From: Chlorobiota bacterium
GTDB lineage: Bacteria; Bacteroidota; Chlorobiia; Chlorobiales; Chlorobiaceae
DNA length: 64,000 bases
NCBI GenBank assembly: GCA_016868665.1
Contig: VGGK01000007.1
Location: 16,995 to 80,994, forward strand
Direction of reading: 5' to 3'
Program-made: the position numbers and the translations under genes
Shown: positions 36,424 to 47,162 of the stretch, piece after piece
Layout of the letters: every line of letters begins with the position of its first letter
Numbering within the stretch: position 1 is the stretch's first letter
The notes under the pieces: model-generated
The model's input: only the letters and a program-made list of their open reading frames with translations
Database searches by the model: none
Told to the model about the DNA's origin: nothing

Positions 36424-39282
36424 ATGTCTGTTTCCGTGTCGCCGGATGTTCATTCCGGCGCTGCCGCGCTTCCCGATATCGTTCTCAGGGGTATACGCAC
36501 CCATAATCTGAAAAATATCACCGTCGCAATTCCGAGGAACCGCTTTGTTGTCCTGACCGGCGTCAGCGGTTCCGGCAAGTCGAGTCTCGCCTTCGATACA
36601 CTCTATGCCGAAGGGCATCGCCGGTATGTGGAGTCCCTCTCCGCCTATGTCCGCCAGTTTCTCGAACGGATGCCGCGCCCCGAAATCGAAATCGTCGAAG
36701 GCATCGCTCCTGCCATCGCCATCGAGCAGAAAACCATCCCGAAAAACCCCAGGTCGACGGTCGGCACCGTTTCGGAAATCTACGACTACCTTCGACTGCT
36801 CTATGCCCGCATCGGAAAAATCTACTCCCGCGACACCTCTGAACTGGTGCTCCGTCATACACCCGAAGATCTCAGCTGCCAGGCACGTTTTTTCGACGAA
36901 GGGACAAGGTTCCATGTGGGATTTCCTTTTCCCTGTCACAAGGACGCAGCCCTGCACGAATGTTCCGCAAAGGAAGAGATCGCCAGTCTTCTGAAAAAAG
37001 GTTTTTTCAGGATCGTTGAAGGTGACAGCGTGCTCGATCTCAACGAGGAGAAAGCCTGCCGTCATATCGGCGCAATGAGCCGCGACGAACTTTCCGGACT
37101 GCTTGTGCTTGTCGACCGATTCGTCGCCCGTCAGGACGATAAAACCTGCAGCCGCATCGAACAGGCCGCCGAAACCGCGTTCGGCGAATCCGGTGGTTAT
37201 GCCGTGCTCAAAGTCGTCGGAGGCAGAACCTATCAGTTCAGCGACCGGCTGGAGCTGAACGGCATCGAGTATCAGGAACCCTCGCCGCAGCTCTTCGCTT
37301 TCAACTCTCCGATAGGCGCCTGCACCATGTGCCAGGGATTCGGGCGCATCGCCGGCATTGACGAGGACGCCGTCGTCCCCGACAAATCCCTCAGCATTGC
37401 CGAAGGAGCCATAGTCTGCTGGAACTCCGAGAAATACCGCTGGAACTGGAAGCGGCTCATGAAGGTGGCCGGAAAAGTCGGCATTCCGGTCGACGAACCC
37501 TACGAAAAGCTTTCCCATCTCCACAAGGAGATGATCTGGAAAGGTATAGCCGGACAGGAGGAGAGCTACGATGGCATCTGGCCGTTCTTTGCGGAAATCG
37601 AAAAGGACGCCGGCTACAAGATGCACTACCGTGTATTCCTGAGCCGCTATCGCGGCTACGCAACCTGCCCGGAGTGCGAGGGGAGCCGTCTGAATGCGGA
37701 TGCCCGGCTGGTAAGGATTTCCGGCCGCAATATCGGCGAAGTGACTCGTATGAACATCGGCGAGGCCTATGAATTCTTCACCTCGCTCGATATTTCCACC
37801 TTCGACCGCAAGGTCGCCGAAACCGTGCTCGAGGAGATCCTCAAACGGCTCACCTATCTGCTCGAAGTAGGCCTGAACTATCTTTCGCTCGACCGTCTCA
37901 CCCATACGCTCAGCGGCGGCGAGTTCCAGCGCATCAACCTCTCCACCTCCATCGGTTCTCCGCTTGTCGGCGCGATATACATTCTCGACGAACCGAGCAT
38001 TGGCCTTCACCAGAGTGATTCGGCAAGGCTTGTCCGGCTGCTCAGGAAACTCCGTGATCTCGGAAACACCGTAGTTGTCGTAGAGCACGACCGGGAGATC
38101 ATCGAAGCCGCCGACGCGGTCATCGACCTCGGGCCAGGGGCAGGAAGGTTCGGCGGAGAGGTGGTATTCCAGGGCCCCATTGAAGATTTGACGGCTTCTG
38201 GCGCCTCGCTGACCGCCGACTATCTGACAGGAAGAAAAACCATACCCGTACCCGCCCGGCGCAGGGAACCCGATTTTTCGAAAGCCATCGAAATACGGGG
38301 CGCGATGCAGAACAACCTGAAAAACATCGACGTACGCTTTCCTCTCGGCGTCATGACGTGCGTAACCGGCGTGAGCGGTTCCGGAAAATCGACCCTCGTC
38401 AACGACATTCTTAAAAACGCCATTCTGCGAGAAAAGGAAGGAGGCATCGACAAGGTCGGCACCCACCGCTCCATAGCCGGAGCCGGGCTTATCGACCGTG
38501 TGGAACATGTCGACCAGTCTCCCATAGGGAGATCGAGCCGCAGCAATCCGGCGACTTATATGAAGATTTTCGACGACATCCGGGCCCTTTTCGCCCAGAC
38601 CAGGGATGCGAAGGCTCGCGGGTGGAAAGCGGGATACTTCTCCTTCAACATTCCCGGTGGACGTTGCGAAAGCTGCGCGGGAGAGGGGAGCGTGAAAATC
38701 GAGATGCAGTTTCTCGCCGATATCGAAGCGGTCTGCGAAGAGTGCAACGGACTCCGCTACAAACCCGAAACCCTTGCAATCAGATACAACGGTCTTTCCA
38801 TCGCCGAAGTGCTCGATCTCACCGTCAGCGAAGCGATCGGGTTTTTCGGCGCCGAAAAGGCCGTCGCCCGCAAACTGCAGGTGCTCGACGAAGTCGGGCT
38901 TGGCTATATCCGTCTCGGTCAGTCATCCAGCACGCTCTCCGGCGGCGAAGCACAGAGGCTCAAACTTGCAGGCTTCATCGCCCGCGCCGATGTCGAACAT
39001 ACGCTGTTTCTTTTCGACGAACCCACGACGGGGCTGCATTTCGACGATATCGGCAAACTGATCCGCTGTTTCGAAAAACTGCTCGATCAGCGCAACACCC
39101 TGGTCATCATCGAACATAACCCCGACGTGATCAAGCAGGCCGACTGGGTTATCGATCTCGGTCCCGGCGCAGGCAACAAAGGTGGAGAACTGGTAGCCGA
39201 AGGCACTCCCGAAACGATTTCCGGCGTTCCGGCATCGCTGACCGGCCGTCATCTGAAAGACTATCTCGCCGTCCAGGGCTGA
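36424..39282 (+). CDS. uvrA: Excinuclease ABC subunit A
   Basis: A 952-residue UvrA, the damage-recognition ATPase of nucleotide excision repair. Two ABC modules: Walker A GVSGSGKSSLAFDT (46-59) and GVSGSGKSTLVND, signatures LSGGEFQRINL and LSGGEAQRLKLA, and Walker B ILDEPSIGLHQ and LFDEPTTGLHFDD. The zinc finger in module II is intact (CESCAGEG and CEECNGLRY). The module I finger is not: ELNGIEYQEPSP replaces the usual first CxxC, while the second pair (ACTMCQGFG) remains. The same variant is, from memory, common in Bacteroidetes and Chlorobi UvrA. Start ATG 36424. Confidence 0.95.
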   Translation: MSVSVSPDVHSGAAALPDIVLRGIRTHNLKNITVAIPRNRFVVLTGVSGSGKSSLAFDTLYAEGHRRYVESLSAYVRQFLERMPRPEIEIVEGIAPAIAIEQKTIPKNPRSTVGTVSEIYDYLRLLYARIGKIYSRDTSELVLRHTPEDLSCQARFFDEGTRFHVGFPFPCHKDAALHECSAKEEIASLLKKGFFRIVEGDSVLDLNEEKACRHIGAMSRDELSGLLVLVDRFVARQDDKTCSRIEQAAETAFGESGGYAVLKVVGGRTYQFSDRLELNGIEYQEPSPQLFAFNSPIGACTMCQGFGRIAGIDEDAVVPDKSLSIAEGAIVCWNSEKYRWNWKRLMKVAGKVGIPVDEPYEKLSHLHKEMIWKGIAGQEESYDGIWPFFAEIEKDAGYKMHYRVFLSRYRGYATCPECEGSRLNADARLVRISGRNIGEVTRMNIGEAYEFFTSLDISTFDRKVAETVLEEILKRLTYLLEVGLNYLSLDRLTHTLSGGEFQRINLSTSIGSPLVGAIYILDEPSIGLHQSDSARLVRLLRKLRDLGNTVVVVEHDREIIEAADAVIDLGPGAGRFGGEVVFQGPIEDLTASGASLTADYLTGRKTIPVPARRREPDFSKAIEIRGAMQNNLKNIDVRFPLGVMTCVTGVSGSGKSTLVNDILKNAILREKEGGIDKVGTHRSIAGAGLIDRVEHVDQSPIGRSSRSNPATYMKIFDDIRALFAQTRDAKARGWKAGYFSFNIPGGRCESCAGEGSVKIEMQFLADIEAVCEECNGLRYKPETLAIRYNGLSIAEVLDLTVSEAIGFFGAEKAVARKLQVLDEVGLGYIRLGQSSSTLSGGEAQRLKLAGFIARADVEHTLFLFDEPTTGLHFDDIGKLIRCFEKLLDQRNTLVIIEHNPDVIKQADWVIDLGPGAGNKGGELVAEGTPETISGVPASLTGRHLKDYLAVQG

Positions 39283-39295
39283 GCCCTTCCGAGCT

Positions 39296-39586
39296 TCAGG
39301 CGATGGGGTCGTCCTCGAGCGCTCCGCCGTGAAGCCGTATATGGGGATAGTGCGATCCGGAGGTTCTCTCCACCCATACGTTGCGGCCCTCCTTGCGGGC
39401 GGTTTCGTTCGCTCCCGCCGAAACCCGGTTTCCCGCGAGCGCAACGATCTCCGCAAGTATCGCGGCATGCCGCCGGTCATCGGAAGTTGCCGTGTCGTCG
39501 CGCATTTTCGAACGCAGGCTGGCGAGTTTTTCAACGGCAACCTTGCCTATCATATGATAATAATGCTTGTTGTCTTTAGGATCCAT
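39296..39586 (-). CDS. Small conserved-looking hypothetical protein
   Basis: A 96-residue soluble, charged protein (MDPKDNKHYYHMIGKVAVEKL at its start, ending GGALEDDPIA). It contains SDDRRHAAILAEIVALAGNRV and YPHIRLHGGALEDD. I do not recognise a family. ATG 39586 is chosen; the frame continues upstream to 39652 and another Met is at 39553. It sits between uvrA (convergent, 13 bp) and groES, on the minus strand. Codon usage resembles its neighbours, which supports it as real. Confidence 0.55.
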   Translation of the reverse strand: MDPKDNKHYYHMIGKVAVEKLASLRSKMRDDTATSDDRRHAAILAEIVALAGNRVSAGANETARKEGRNVWVERTSGSHYPHIRLHGGALEDDPIA

Positions 39587-39687
39587 AAGATTCGTATGTA
39601 AAAAAGCGTCGCTGCTTTGGGGCGGTTTGGCAGGATGTTCTCCGCTTCGCAATTGCTGTTTCCACTTTCATGGTAGCAAAACTGTTT

Positions 39688-39716
39688 GGAGAGGAAAAAT
39701 TTTTTTTTATACTTAA
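39688..39716 (+). promoter_or_regulatory. Probable sigma-70 promoter of groESL
   Basis: TTGGAG (39688) and a TATACT about 15-17 bp later, separated by an A/T run, lie just before the CIRCE operator. Positions of the -10 are approximate. Confidence 0.55.
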
Positions 39717-39724
39717 GTGTTCTT

Positions 39725-39751
39725 TTAGCACTCAGCGCAGTCGAGTGCTAA
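39725..39751. promoter_or_regulatory. CIRCE operator (HrcA site)
   Basis: TTAGCACTC (39725-39733), nine bases, GAGTGCTAA (39743-39751): an exact match to the CIRCE inverted repeat, 69 bp before groES. HrcA repression of groESL is therefore expected; hrcA is not in the window. Confidence 0.97.
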
Positions 39752-39819
39752 AAGATGGATGCCAATATTTTGCTGTCACAGCAGTAATCGATCTCTTAAC
39801 GTAAAACCAGGATAAGACA

Positions 39820-40107
39820 ATGAACCTGAAACCCTTAGCTGATCGGGTCATCGTGAAGCCGGCTCCGGCGGAAGAAAAAACCAAAGGCGGCCTTTTCATT
39901 CCCGATACCGGTAAAGAAAAACCGCAGTATGGCGAAGTTGTTGCCGTCGGCCCCGGCAAAGTTGCCGACAACGGCCAGGTGCTCGACATGCAGGTCGCCG
40001 TCGGTCAGAAAGTGCTCTATGGCAAATACTCCGGCACCGAAGTCAATGTCGAAGGCGAGGACTACCTGATCATGCGCGAGTCCGACATCTTTGCCATTCT
40101 CGGCTGA
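39820..40107 (+). CDS. groES: Co-chaperonin GroES
   Basis: A 95-residue Hsp10 that caps the GroEL chamber. Canonical sequence: [22 protein letters not shown] with the mobile loop ending [13 protein letters not shown], then [25 protein letters not shown] and a C-terminal [13 protein letters not shown]. It is the first gene of the bicistronic groESL operon, 52 bp before groEL, under a CIRCE element. Note that the codons are strongly biased to C-ending forms, as expected for a highly expressed gene. Confidence 0.98.
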   Translation: MNLKPLADRVIVKPAPAEEKTKGGLFIPDTGKEKPQYGEVVAVGPGKVADNGQVLDMQVAVGQKVLYGKYSGTEVNVEGEDYLIMRESDIFAILG

Positions 40108-40159
40108 TCCTGACAGGTAACAAACATTTATCAACCAATTCCAGAAGGAAAGCTTTACC

Positions 40160-41803
<1,644 letters not shown>

Positions 41804-41829
41804 TCCCCGCGATCGGCACATAACCCTTC

Positions 41830-41867
41830 AAAGCCATCCCGGAGACAATCCGGGATGGCTTTTTTTC
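41830..41867 (+). terminator. Terminator of groESL
   Basis: AAAGCCATCCCGG-AGACAAT-CCGGGATGGCTTT with TTTT following: 13-bp perfect stem plus T-tract, 26 bp after the groEL stop. Confidence 0.95.
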
Positions 41868-41943
41868 TTTACTGCGGCGCGCAATGAAAACCAAAGAATT
41901 CCATACCTTACAGAAATATTTCCGAACGGAATCCGCAGTAACA

Positions 41944-42624
41944 ATGAAAGTCGTACTCCTCGTCAGCGGAGGCATGGACAGTCTCGTGACCACGGCCATA
42001 ACTGCCGCAGCAGGACTCGATCTTGCCGCCATGCATGTCAACTACGGACAACGGACATGGCAGCGTGAACTCGAATGCTTTCGCCTCATCTGCAGCCACT
42101 ACGGCATTGCCGAACGCCTTGAAATCGATGCAGGCTATCTTGCCGCAATAGGCGGTTCATCGCTGACCGACCTCGCCATGCCCGTAGGGGGTGCCGATCT
42201 GCAGGGCAGCTCTATTCCCACGAGCTACGTGCCGTTCCGCAATGCGGGGTTTCTTTCCATGGCCGTAAGCTGGGCGGAGGTCATCGGAGCCGAACGCATC
42301 TGCATCGGAGCGGTCGAAGAAGATTCGTCGGGCTATCCTGACTGCCGGCAGGTCTTCTACGATGCCTTCAACAAGGTCGTCGAGCTTGGCACCCGGCCCG
42401 AAACCCGCATTCTCATCCAGACGCCGCTGATCGCCATGCAGAAGAGCGAAATCGTTCTCAAAGGCATGGAACTTGACGCCCCGTTCGAATACAGCTGGTC
42501 GTGCTACAAAAGCGAAGGAAAAGCCTGCGGCCTCTGCGACAGCTGCGCTCGCCGACTCCGCGCCTTCGAACTCACCGGCCTCCGCGACCCGATTGACTAT
42601 GAAGAAAGGCCGAAGTATATTTAG
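41944..42624 (+). CDS. queC: 7-cyano-7-deazaguanine synthase
   Basis: QueC converts 7-carboxy-7-deazaguanine to preQ0 with ATP and ammonia in queuosine synthesis. The 226-residue protein has the PP-loop [10 protein letters not shown] (7-16), [14 protein letters not shown] and the zinc-binding C-terminal [10 protein letters not shown] preceded by [12 protein letters not shown]. The frame opens at 41884, but ATG 41944 ([10 protein letters not shown]) is the natural start; the 20-residue extension has no counterpart. QueA is also in the window (53540), 11 kb away. Confidence 0.95.
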   Translation: MKVVLLVSGGMDSLVTTAITAAAGLDLAAMHVNYGQRTWQRELECFRLICSHYGIAERLEIDAGYLAAIGGSSLTDLAMPVGGADLQGSSIPTSYVPFRNAGFLSMAVSWAEVIGAERICIGAVEEDSSGYPDCRQVFYDAFNKVVELGTRPETRILIQTPLIAMQKSEIVLKGMELDAPFEYSWSCYKSEGKACGLCDSCARRLRAFELTGLRDPIDYEERPKYI

Positions 42625-42659
42625 GAGTCAGGAGGTATGAGTCAGGAGACAGGAGACGG
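42625..42659. repeat. Short GAGTCAGGA-type direct repeats
   Basis: GAGTCAGGAGGTATGAGTCA continuing GGAGACAGGAGAC: two GAGTCAGGAG units followed by two GGAGAC steps, directly after queC. Similar GTCAGGA runs are, as I recall, common between genes in this group. Confidence 0.5.
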
Positions 42660-42725
42660 TTTTTTTTGTCTGCTGAGTCTATCTTGTTTACTGATACAAT
42701 AAATTCTTTCATTAACCGGAAAACA

Positions 42726-43412
42726 ATGAAACCAGTCAAAGCGATGTCCCCTGGCAGTTCTGCCCTCGATGAGCGACTGAAACTGTCGTTCGGTCTGATG
42801 ATCCTGATATGGGTCACCGGGTTTGTCGGGCATTTCACCCCTTTTCAGGAATGGCCGGCACTTTTTCTTTATGTTGCCGGTGCCATCGCGCTGGTGCTCT
42901 ACAGAGGAAAAACCCGCAACGAATGGAAAGACATGTACCTTGCCGGCGGCGATCTCCGAAAATCGCTCTTCTGGGGAGGTCTGGCCGGCGTCCTGCTTTT
43001 CACTATGGACATCGTGAACACCGTGATGTACTACAGGAACGGGGGAGCGCCGATGGGCGAGATGCTCAACATTCTCGTTAACCGTTACATGCTGTTTCTC
43101 TTTCCCGTGCTGGTTCTGGCCGAGGAGTTCCTCTGGCGGGGCATCATGTTCTCGGCCATGATCGAAAAAGGATTCAACCGCCATCTGACGGTCTTTCTGA
43201 CGGCCATATTCTACGTCGTCAACCATTTCGCAGTCGCTCCGGTAGGCTTTTGGGAGCGGGGGCTGATGGCCATGATGGCCTTTCCCATCGGGATCCTTGG
43301 CGGGTATCTGGTGCTCAGGACCCGCAACGTATGGGGCAGCGTGCTGGTGCACATGATCACCATGATCACCATGATCCTCGATATATACGTCATTCCGCAA
43401 CTGATTTTCTGA
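42726..43412 (+). CDS. CPBP-family intramembrane metalloprotease
   Basis: A 228-residue polytopic membrane protein of the CPBP (Abi) family. Catalytic residues are visible: E133-E134-xxx-R138 in LAEEFLWRGIMF, H167 in VVNHFAVAP and H209 in SVLVHM. About seven hydrophobic segments. Members process prenylated or other membrane substrates or act in bacteriocin immunity; target unknown. TTG 42666 opens the frame but ATG 42726 is a better start. trpA follows 17 bp downstream. Confidence 0.88.
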   Translation: MKPVKAMSPGSSALDERLKLSFGLMILIWVTGFVGHFTPFQEWPALFLYVAGAIALVLYRGKTRNEWKDMYLAGGDLRKSLFWGGLAGVLLFTMDIVNTVMYYRNGGAPMGEMLNILVNRYMLFLFPVLVLAEEFLWRGIMFSAMIEKGFNRHLTVFLTAIFYVVNHFAVAPVGFWERGLMAMMAFPIGILGGYLVLRTRNVWGSVLVHMITMITMILDIYVIPQLIF

Positions 43413-43429
43413 CCGTTCATATCATTGCC

Positions 43430-44233
43430 ATGCAAGAAAATCGTATTACCTCGCTGCTCAGGCAGGACAAGAAACTCCTGCTTGCCTACTATATGCCTGA
43501 ATTTCCCGTTCCCGGCGCGACGCTGCCGGTACTCGAAGCGCTCCAGGAGAACGGGGCTGATATCATCGAACTCGGCATTCCATTCTCCGATCCCGTAGGT
43601 GACGGCCCGGTCATCCAGGATGCCGCACAGGTCGCCATCCGCAACGGCGTGACCCTCAGAAACCTGCTCGAGCTTGTCCGCAAAGCCCGAGCCGGCGAAG
43701 GGTGCAGTCCGGTAACGGCCCCGATTCTGCTCATGGGTTACTGCAACCCCCTTATCGCATACGGCGGCGACTGTTTTCTGGCCGATGCCGTAGAAGCCGG
43801 CGTCGACGGCCTGCTCCTGCCCGATCTGCCTCCCGAAGAAGCGGGAGATTTTCTCGAAAGAGCCAGAAGTTTCGGTCTTACCGTGGTTTTTCTCATCTCG
43901 CCTGTTACGCCGCCTGAACGCATCGAGCTCATCGATTCGCTTTCGACCGATTTTTCCTACTGCATTGCCGTCAACGCAACCACCGGCACGGCAAAACTTG
44001 AGGGAGCCGATGCCGATGCCGCAGTTGCCGAATATCTCCAGCGGGTCAGGCGTCACGCCCGGAAGAAATTCGTCGTCGGCTTCGGCATCAGGGACAGGGC
44101 GAAGGTCGAACGGATGTGGCAGTTCGCAGACGGGGCCGTAGTGGGCACCGCCCTCTTGCAGAGCCTTGCCGGAGCTTCAAGCCCGGCCGAGGCAGCCCTT
44201 CTTGCCGCCGGGTTCTGGCGCGCCCTCCGCTGA
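43430..44233 (+). CDS. trpA: Tryptophan synthase alpha chain
   Basis: TrpA splits indole-3-glycerol phosphate to indole for TrpB. The 267-residue TIM barrel shows ADIIELGIPFSDPVGDGPVIQ with the catalytic Glu (shared with alpha subunits), LLMGYCNPLIAYG, VDGLLLPDLPPEEAGDF, VNATTGTAKL and GFGIRDRAKVERM. ATG 43430 is 17 bp after the CPBP protease stop, so the two may share a transcript. It is not linked to trpB (30.8-32.0 kb) or trpC (6.8 kb). Confidence 0.96.
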   Translation: MQENRITSLLRQDKKLLLAYYMPEFPVPGATLPVLEALQENGADIIELGIPFSDPVGDGPVIQDAAQVAIRNGVTLRNLLELVRKARAGEGCSPVTAPILLMGYCNPLIAYGGDCFLADAVEAGVDGLLLPDLPPEEAGDFLERARSFGLTVVFLISPVTPPERIELIDSLSTDFSYCIAVNATTGTAKLEGADADAAVAEYLQRVRRHARKKFVVGFGIRDRAKVERMWQFADGAVVGTALLQSLAGASSPAEAALLAAGFWRALR

Positions 44234-44243
44234 CTGTTTTTTT

Positions 44244-45284
44244 ATGAGCGCCGCCGACTCTATTGTCTGTCCGCCGGTTGATGTCATCATTCCCCATTAC
44301 CGGGCGATCGACCAGCTGGAGCGATGCCTGCAATCGCTTCGGCGCACCTCTTACCCTTCGATGACCATTATCGTCGTCGACAACGGCGGCGGTGATCCCG
44401 CACTGCGGCAGCTCATATCACGATATCCCGGCGCGCGCCTTCTTTCCCTTTCAGAAAACAGGGGATACAGCGGCGGCTGCAATGCGGGATTCAGGGCATC
44501 GACGGCCGACTTCGTTGTGTTCATGAACGACGACACCCAGCACGATTCCCGGTGGCTCGCAGAGTTGGTAACGGCAGCGGAACGCGATCCCCGCGTCGCG
44601 GCTCTGCAACCTAAAATTCTCTCTCTGCAGGCGTATGAAAAGGGCAGAAAGGTCTTCGATTATGCCGGTGGGGCCGGAGGCATGCTCGACCGGCTCGGTT
44701 ACCCCTGGTGCTATGGAAGAAGCTTTTTCGGCGTCGAAGAGGACAGGGGGCAGTACGATACCCCTCGGAACATCTTCTGGGCTTCCGGTGCAGCCATGCT
44801 GGTTCGCCGCACCAGCTTCGAGGAGGTTGGCGGTTTCGACGACTCGTTTTTCATGCACATGGAAGAGATCGATCTCTGCTGGCGGCTGCTTCTTGCGGGC
44901 TACCGGATCCGTTCGGTTCCTTCATCGGTCGTCTGGCATGAAGGTGGCGCTTCGCTGGCCTGCGGCGCCCCGGAAAAAATCTACTGCAACCATCGCAACA
45001 ATCTCGCCATGCTGGCGAGGAATCTCGGCATCGCGTCGCTCGTTCCCGTTCTTTCAGTACGGCTGTTGCTCGAGCCTGCCGCAGCGTTCTTTTATCTGAT
45101 GAAGGGCCGGAACGGTCCGGCCGGTTTTGCCGCAGTCTTCAGAGCGCTGCGGGATTTTTTCATCGGGCTTCCCCGAACGATCCGGAGCCGGAGTCAGACG
45201 CAGGGATTGCGTAAACTGCCGGATGGCGCTATCTTCAGAAACCAGCCTTTAAGCCTCTTTTTTGCCCGGCCCAACGCGCCGTGA
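44244..45284 (+). CDS. Family 2 glycosyltransferase
   Basis: A 346-residue GT-A enzyme of the rhamnosyltransferase-like GT2 branch: VDVIIPHYRAIDQLERCLQSL, VVDNGGGDP, ENRGYSGGCNAGFRA and the metal-binding NDDTQHDSRW. WASGAAMLVRRTSFEEVGGFDDSFFMHMEEIDLCWR follows, and HEGGAS then a C-terminal membrane-near segment. It probably adds a sugar to a surface polysaccharide or lipid. ATG 44244 is 10 bp after trpA, suggesting one transcript; the 3' end overlaps the convergent SDR gene by 36 bp. Confidence 0.92.
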   Translation: MSAADSIVCPPVDVIIPHYRAIDQLERCLQSLRRTSYPSMTIIVVDNGGGDPALRQLISRYPGARLLSLSENRGYSGGCNAGFRASTADFVVFMNDDTQHDSRWLAELVTAAERDPRVAALQPKILSLQAYEKGRKVFDYAGGAGGMLDRLGYPWCYGRSFFGVEEDRGQYDTPRNIFWASGAAMLVRRTSFEEVGGFDDSFFMHMEEIDLCWRLLLAGYRIRSVPSSVVWHEGGASLACGAPEKIYCNHRNNLAMLARNLGIASLVPVLSVRLLLEPAAAFFYLMKGRNGPAGFAAVFRALRDFFIGLPRTIRSRSQTQGLRKLPDGAIFRNQPLSLFFARPNAP

Positions 45285-46322
45285 CCGGGGAGGCGCCAGA
45301 TGCCCCCTGCGGACCATATCCTCAACCCCTTCAAGAATGCTTTCCATCACCGGCATGAAGCTCATGCCGAGCTCCTGCTTGATTTTGCTGCATCCGTAAC
45401 GTAACGATCTGCCGATATGGGTACGGATATAGGTGCCGGTATCGCGCGGCTGCGTATACGAAAGCGCCATCATCAGCGCCGTTCCGAAACGCCCCGTCAG
45501 ATCTGTTTTCGGCAGGGGGTAGTTCCCGTAACCGGAGTAAGAGAGCTGTTCGACAAGGGTGCGCATGTCAAGCAGGCCGGCCGAACAGAGATACCGGCCC
45601 GATGCTCCACTGGTTTCCATCGCAAGAATGTGCGCCCTGGCCGTATCCCTGACGTCGACGAAACCCCAGTTCAGGTCCATGATGCCGGGATAGACCCCGA
45701 TCATGATATCGCGGATCATAGCGTTCGTCGTATTTATATCCGGACCGAGAGCGGGGCCGGTAACCATCGAAGGGTTGATGGAAACAAGGTCGAACCCGGG
45801 TTTCTGTCGGGAAACGAACTCCCATGCCGATTTTTCGGCCACGGTTTTCGAATAGTGGTAGGGATGCCGATGCAGCGAAGAACGGGTATTCCAGTCCCGT
45901 TCGGTAAACACTTTCGTACTGTCGGGTTCGTCGGTAACCGCCGCTACCGAAGAGGTCAGAACGACCCTTTTCACCCCCCCCGCGCTCCGGGCTGCTTCCA
46001 TGACGCCCATTGTGCCCTGCAGCGCAGGCTCGACAAGATCTTTTGCGGGATCCTTCACATTGATCACATAGGGACTCGCCGTATGGATGACATATTCGCA
46101 CTCCCGGAAAGCCGGCAGGAACGACTCCTTTCTGAGCAGGTCGGCCTCCACAAGTTCAAGACGCTCTTCCGCTCCAGGAAGCTGCAGAAGAAACGGGTAA
46201 TGTTCCCGGCTTTTTCTCGTCGTCCCTCTCACGCGGTATCCGTCGGCCAGAAGCCCGGCGACGATATGGGATGCTATGAAACCGGACGCTCCGGTAACGC
46301 AGACTGGTTTTTCGGTAATCAT
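45249..46322 (-). CDS. NAD(P)-dependent extended SDR (dihydroflavonol reductase-like)
   Basis: A 357-residue extended short-chain dehydrogenase. The nucleotide loop is TGASGFIASH (10-19), NAD/NADP preference hinted by RGTTRKSREH, HTASPY, LTSSVAAV and the catalytic YHYSK (Y and K), with NPSMVTGP further on. It resembles dihydroflavonol-4-reductase or cinnamoyl-CoA reductase enzymes, which in bacteria reduce diverse carbonyls. It follows an SRPBCC gene by 35 bp on the same strand, forming a two-gene unit. Its end overlaps the convergent GT2 gene by 36 bp. Confidence 0.9.
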   Translation of the reverse strand: MITEKPVCVTGASGFIASHIVAGLLADGYRVRGTTRKSREHYPFLLQLPGAEERLELVEADLLRKESFLPAFRECEYVIHTASPYVINVKDPAKDLVEPALQGTMGVMEAARSAGGVKRVVLTSSVAAVTDEPDSTKVFTERDWNTRSSLHRHPYHYSKTVAEKSAWEFVSRQKPGFDLVSINPSMVTGPALGPDINTTNAMIRDIMIGVYPGIMDLNWGFVDVRDTARAHILAMETSGASGRYLCSAGLLDMRTLVEQLSYSGYGNYPLPKTDLTGRFGTALMMALSYTQPRDTGTYIRTHIGRSLRYGCSKIKQELGMSFMPVMESILEGVEDMVRRGHLAPPRSRRVGPGKKEA

Positions 46323-46357
46323 GGAACTTGCTCTCTGATGCTGATGAGCGGATATTC

Positions 46358-46900
46358 TCAGGTTCGTGACAACGTTTCGGCTCTTCGCTTGTGGGCTTTC
46401 AGTATTCCGGGAAGATCCTGCCGCTGCACGAAACTTACAAGAACCGCCGGTGCGAAAAAAGCAGGTTTGATTTCGGCTTCGTACAAAAGGATCGTGCCGT
46501 TACGTTCAGGCAGTTCCTCAATAGCCCATGTTCCCCGGTAGGTTTCGAAATCGCCACTGACCTGTTCGAACCGGATGCGCCTGAGGTATTCTTCCTCTAC
46601 CCGTAGCCTGAAAGTAACGGTTTTTTCAAAAAAAAATATTCCGGTTTTTCCTGTCTGATCGAGCAGGACGGTTGTGCCGTGACGTTCCGCCGCCCTGCTG
46701 GAGACGACTTTCGGCAGAGTGGCGCTCAGATTGTCGTAATCGGTCAGTGCCGCCCAGACAGCTTCGGGAGGCGCGTCAATAAAGATTTTCGCGGAAACGC
46801 CGGTGGTGTCGTCAGGAAGGAATTCCAGATCGATAACCGTCTCCCCGCGGAGCAATCGGGACAGCATTGCCGGTTCGAGTGCCTTGTTTTTTGTTCCCAT
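46358..46900 (-). CDS. SRPBCC (START/polyketide-cyclase-like) protein
   Basis: A 180-residue protein with the SRPBCC lipid-binding fold. After a 25-residue lead there is TTGVSAKIFIDAPPEAVWAALTDYDNLSATLPKV, the usual entry of this fold, then VLLDQTGKTGIFFFEKTVTF and GTWAIEELPERNGTILLYEAEI. Such proteins bind hydrophobic ligands or catalyse cyclisation. It is the first gene of the SRPBCC-SDR pair; together they could act on a hydrophobic metabolite, but which one is not shown. No signal peptide. Confidence 0.86.
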   Translation of the reverse strand: MGTKNKALEPAMLSRLLRGETVIDLEFLPDDTTGVSAKIFIDAPPEAVWAALTDYDNLSATLPKVVSSRAAERHGTTVLLDQTGKTGIFFFEKTVTFRLRVEEEYLRRIRFEQVSGDFETYRGTWAIEELPERNGTILLYEAEIKPAFFAPAVLVSFVQRQDLPGILKAHKRRAETLSRT

Positions 46901-47162
46901 GGCTCACTTGGTGAATTATTGCGCAGAAAGTTCTCCGGCAATCGCAATGAGCGTTTGAATGCAGGACTCACATCGGTTGGCCTGCCGGTATTCTTCGCTC
47001 ATTTTCGGAAAGATACGCTTTCCTCCGGTGATGACCGGAAAAACTCTCCATTTTAAGCCCGCAAGGGGGCATTTACGATATAATCGCTTATTTTTCATCA
47101 AAACCGGGAGGGAACGCTCATAAACCGCGACGAACAAGCAACGACAGAAACAACGACCAGCC

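Noticed and set aside
36361..38508. 715-codon open frame antisense to uvrA
   Set aside because: Shadow of a strongly conserved gene with biased third positions; its translation has no recognisable domain.
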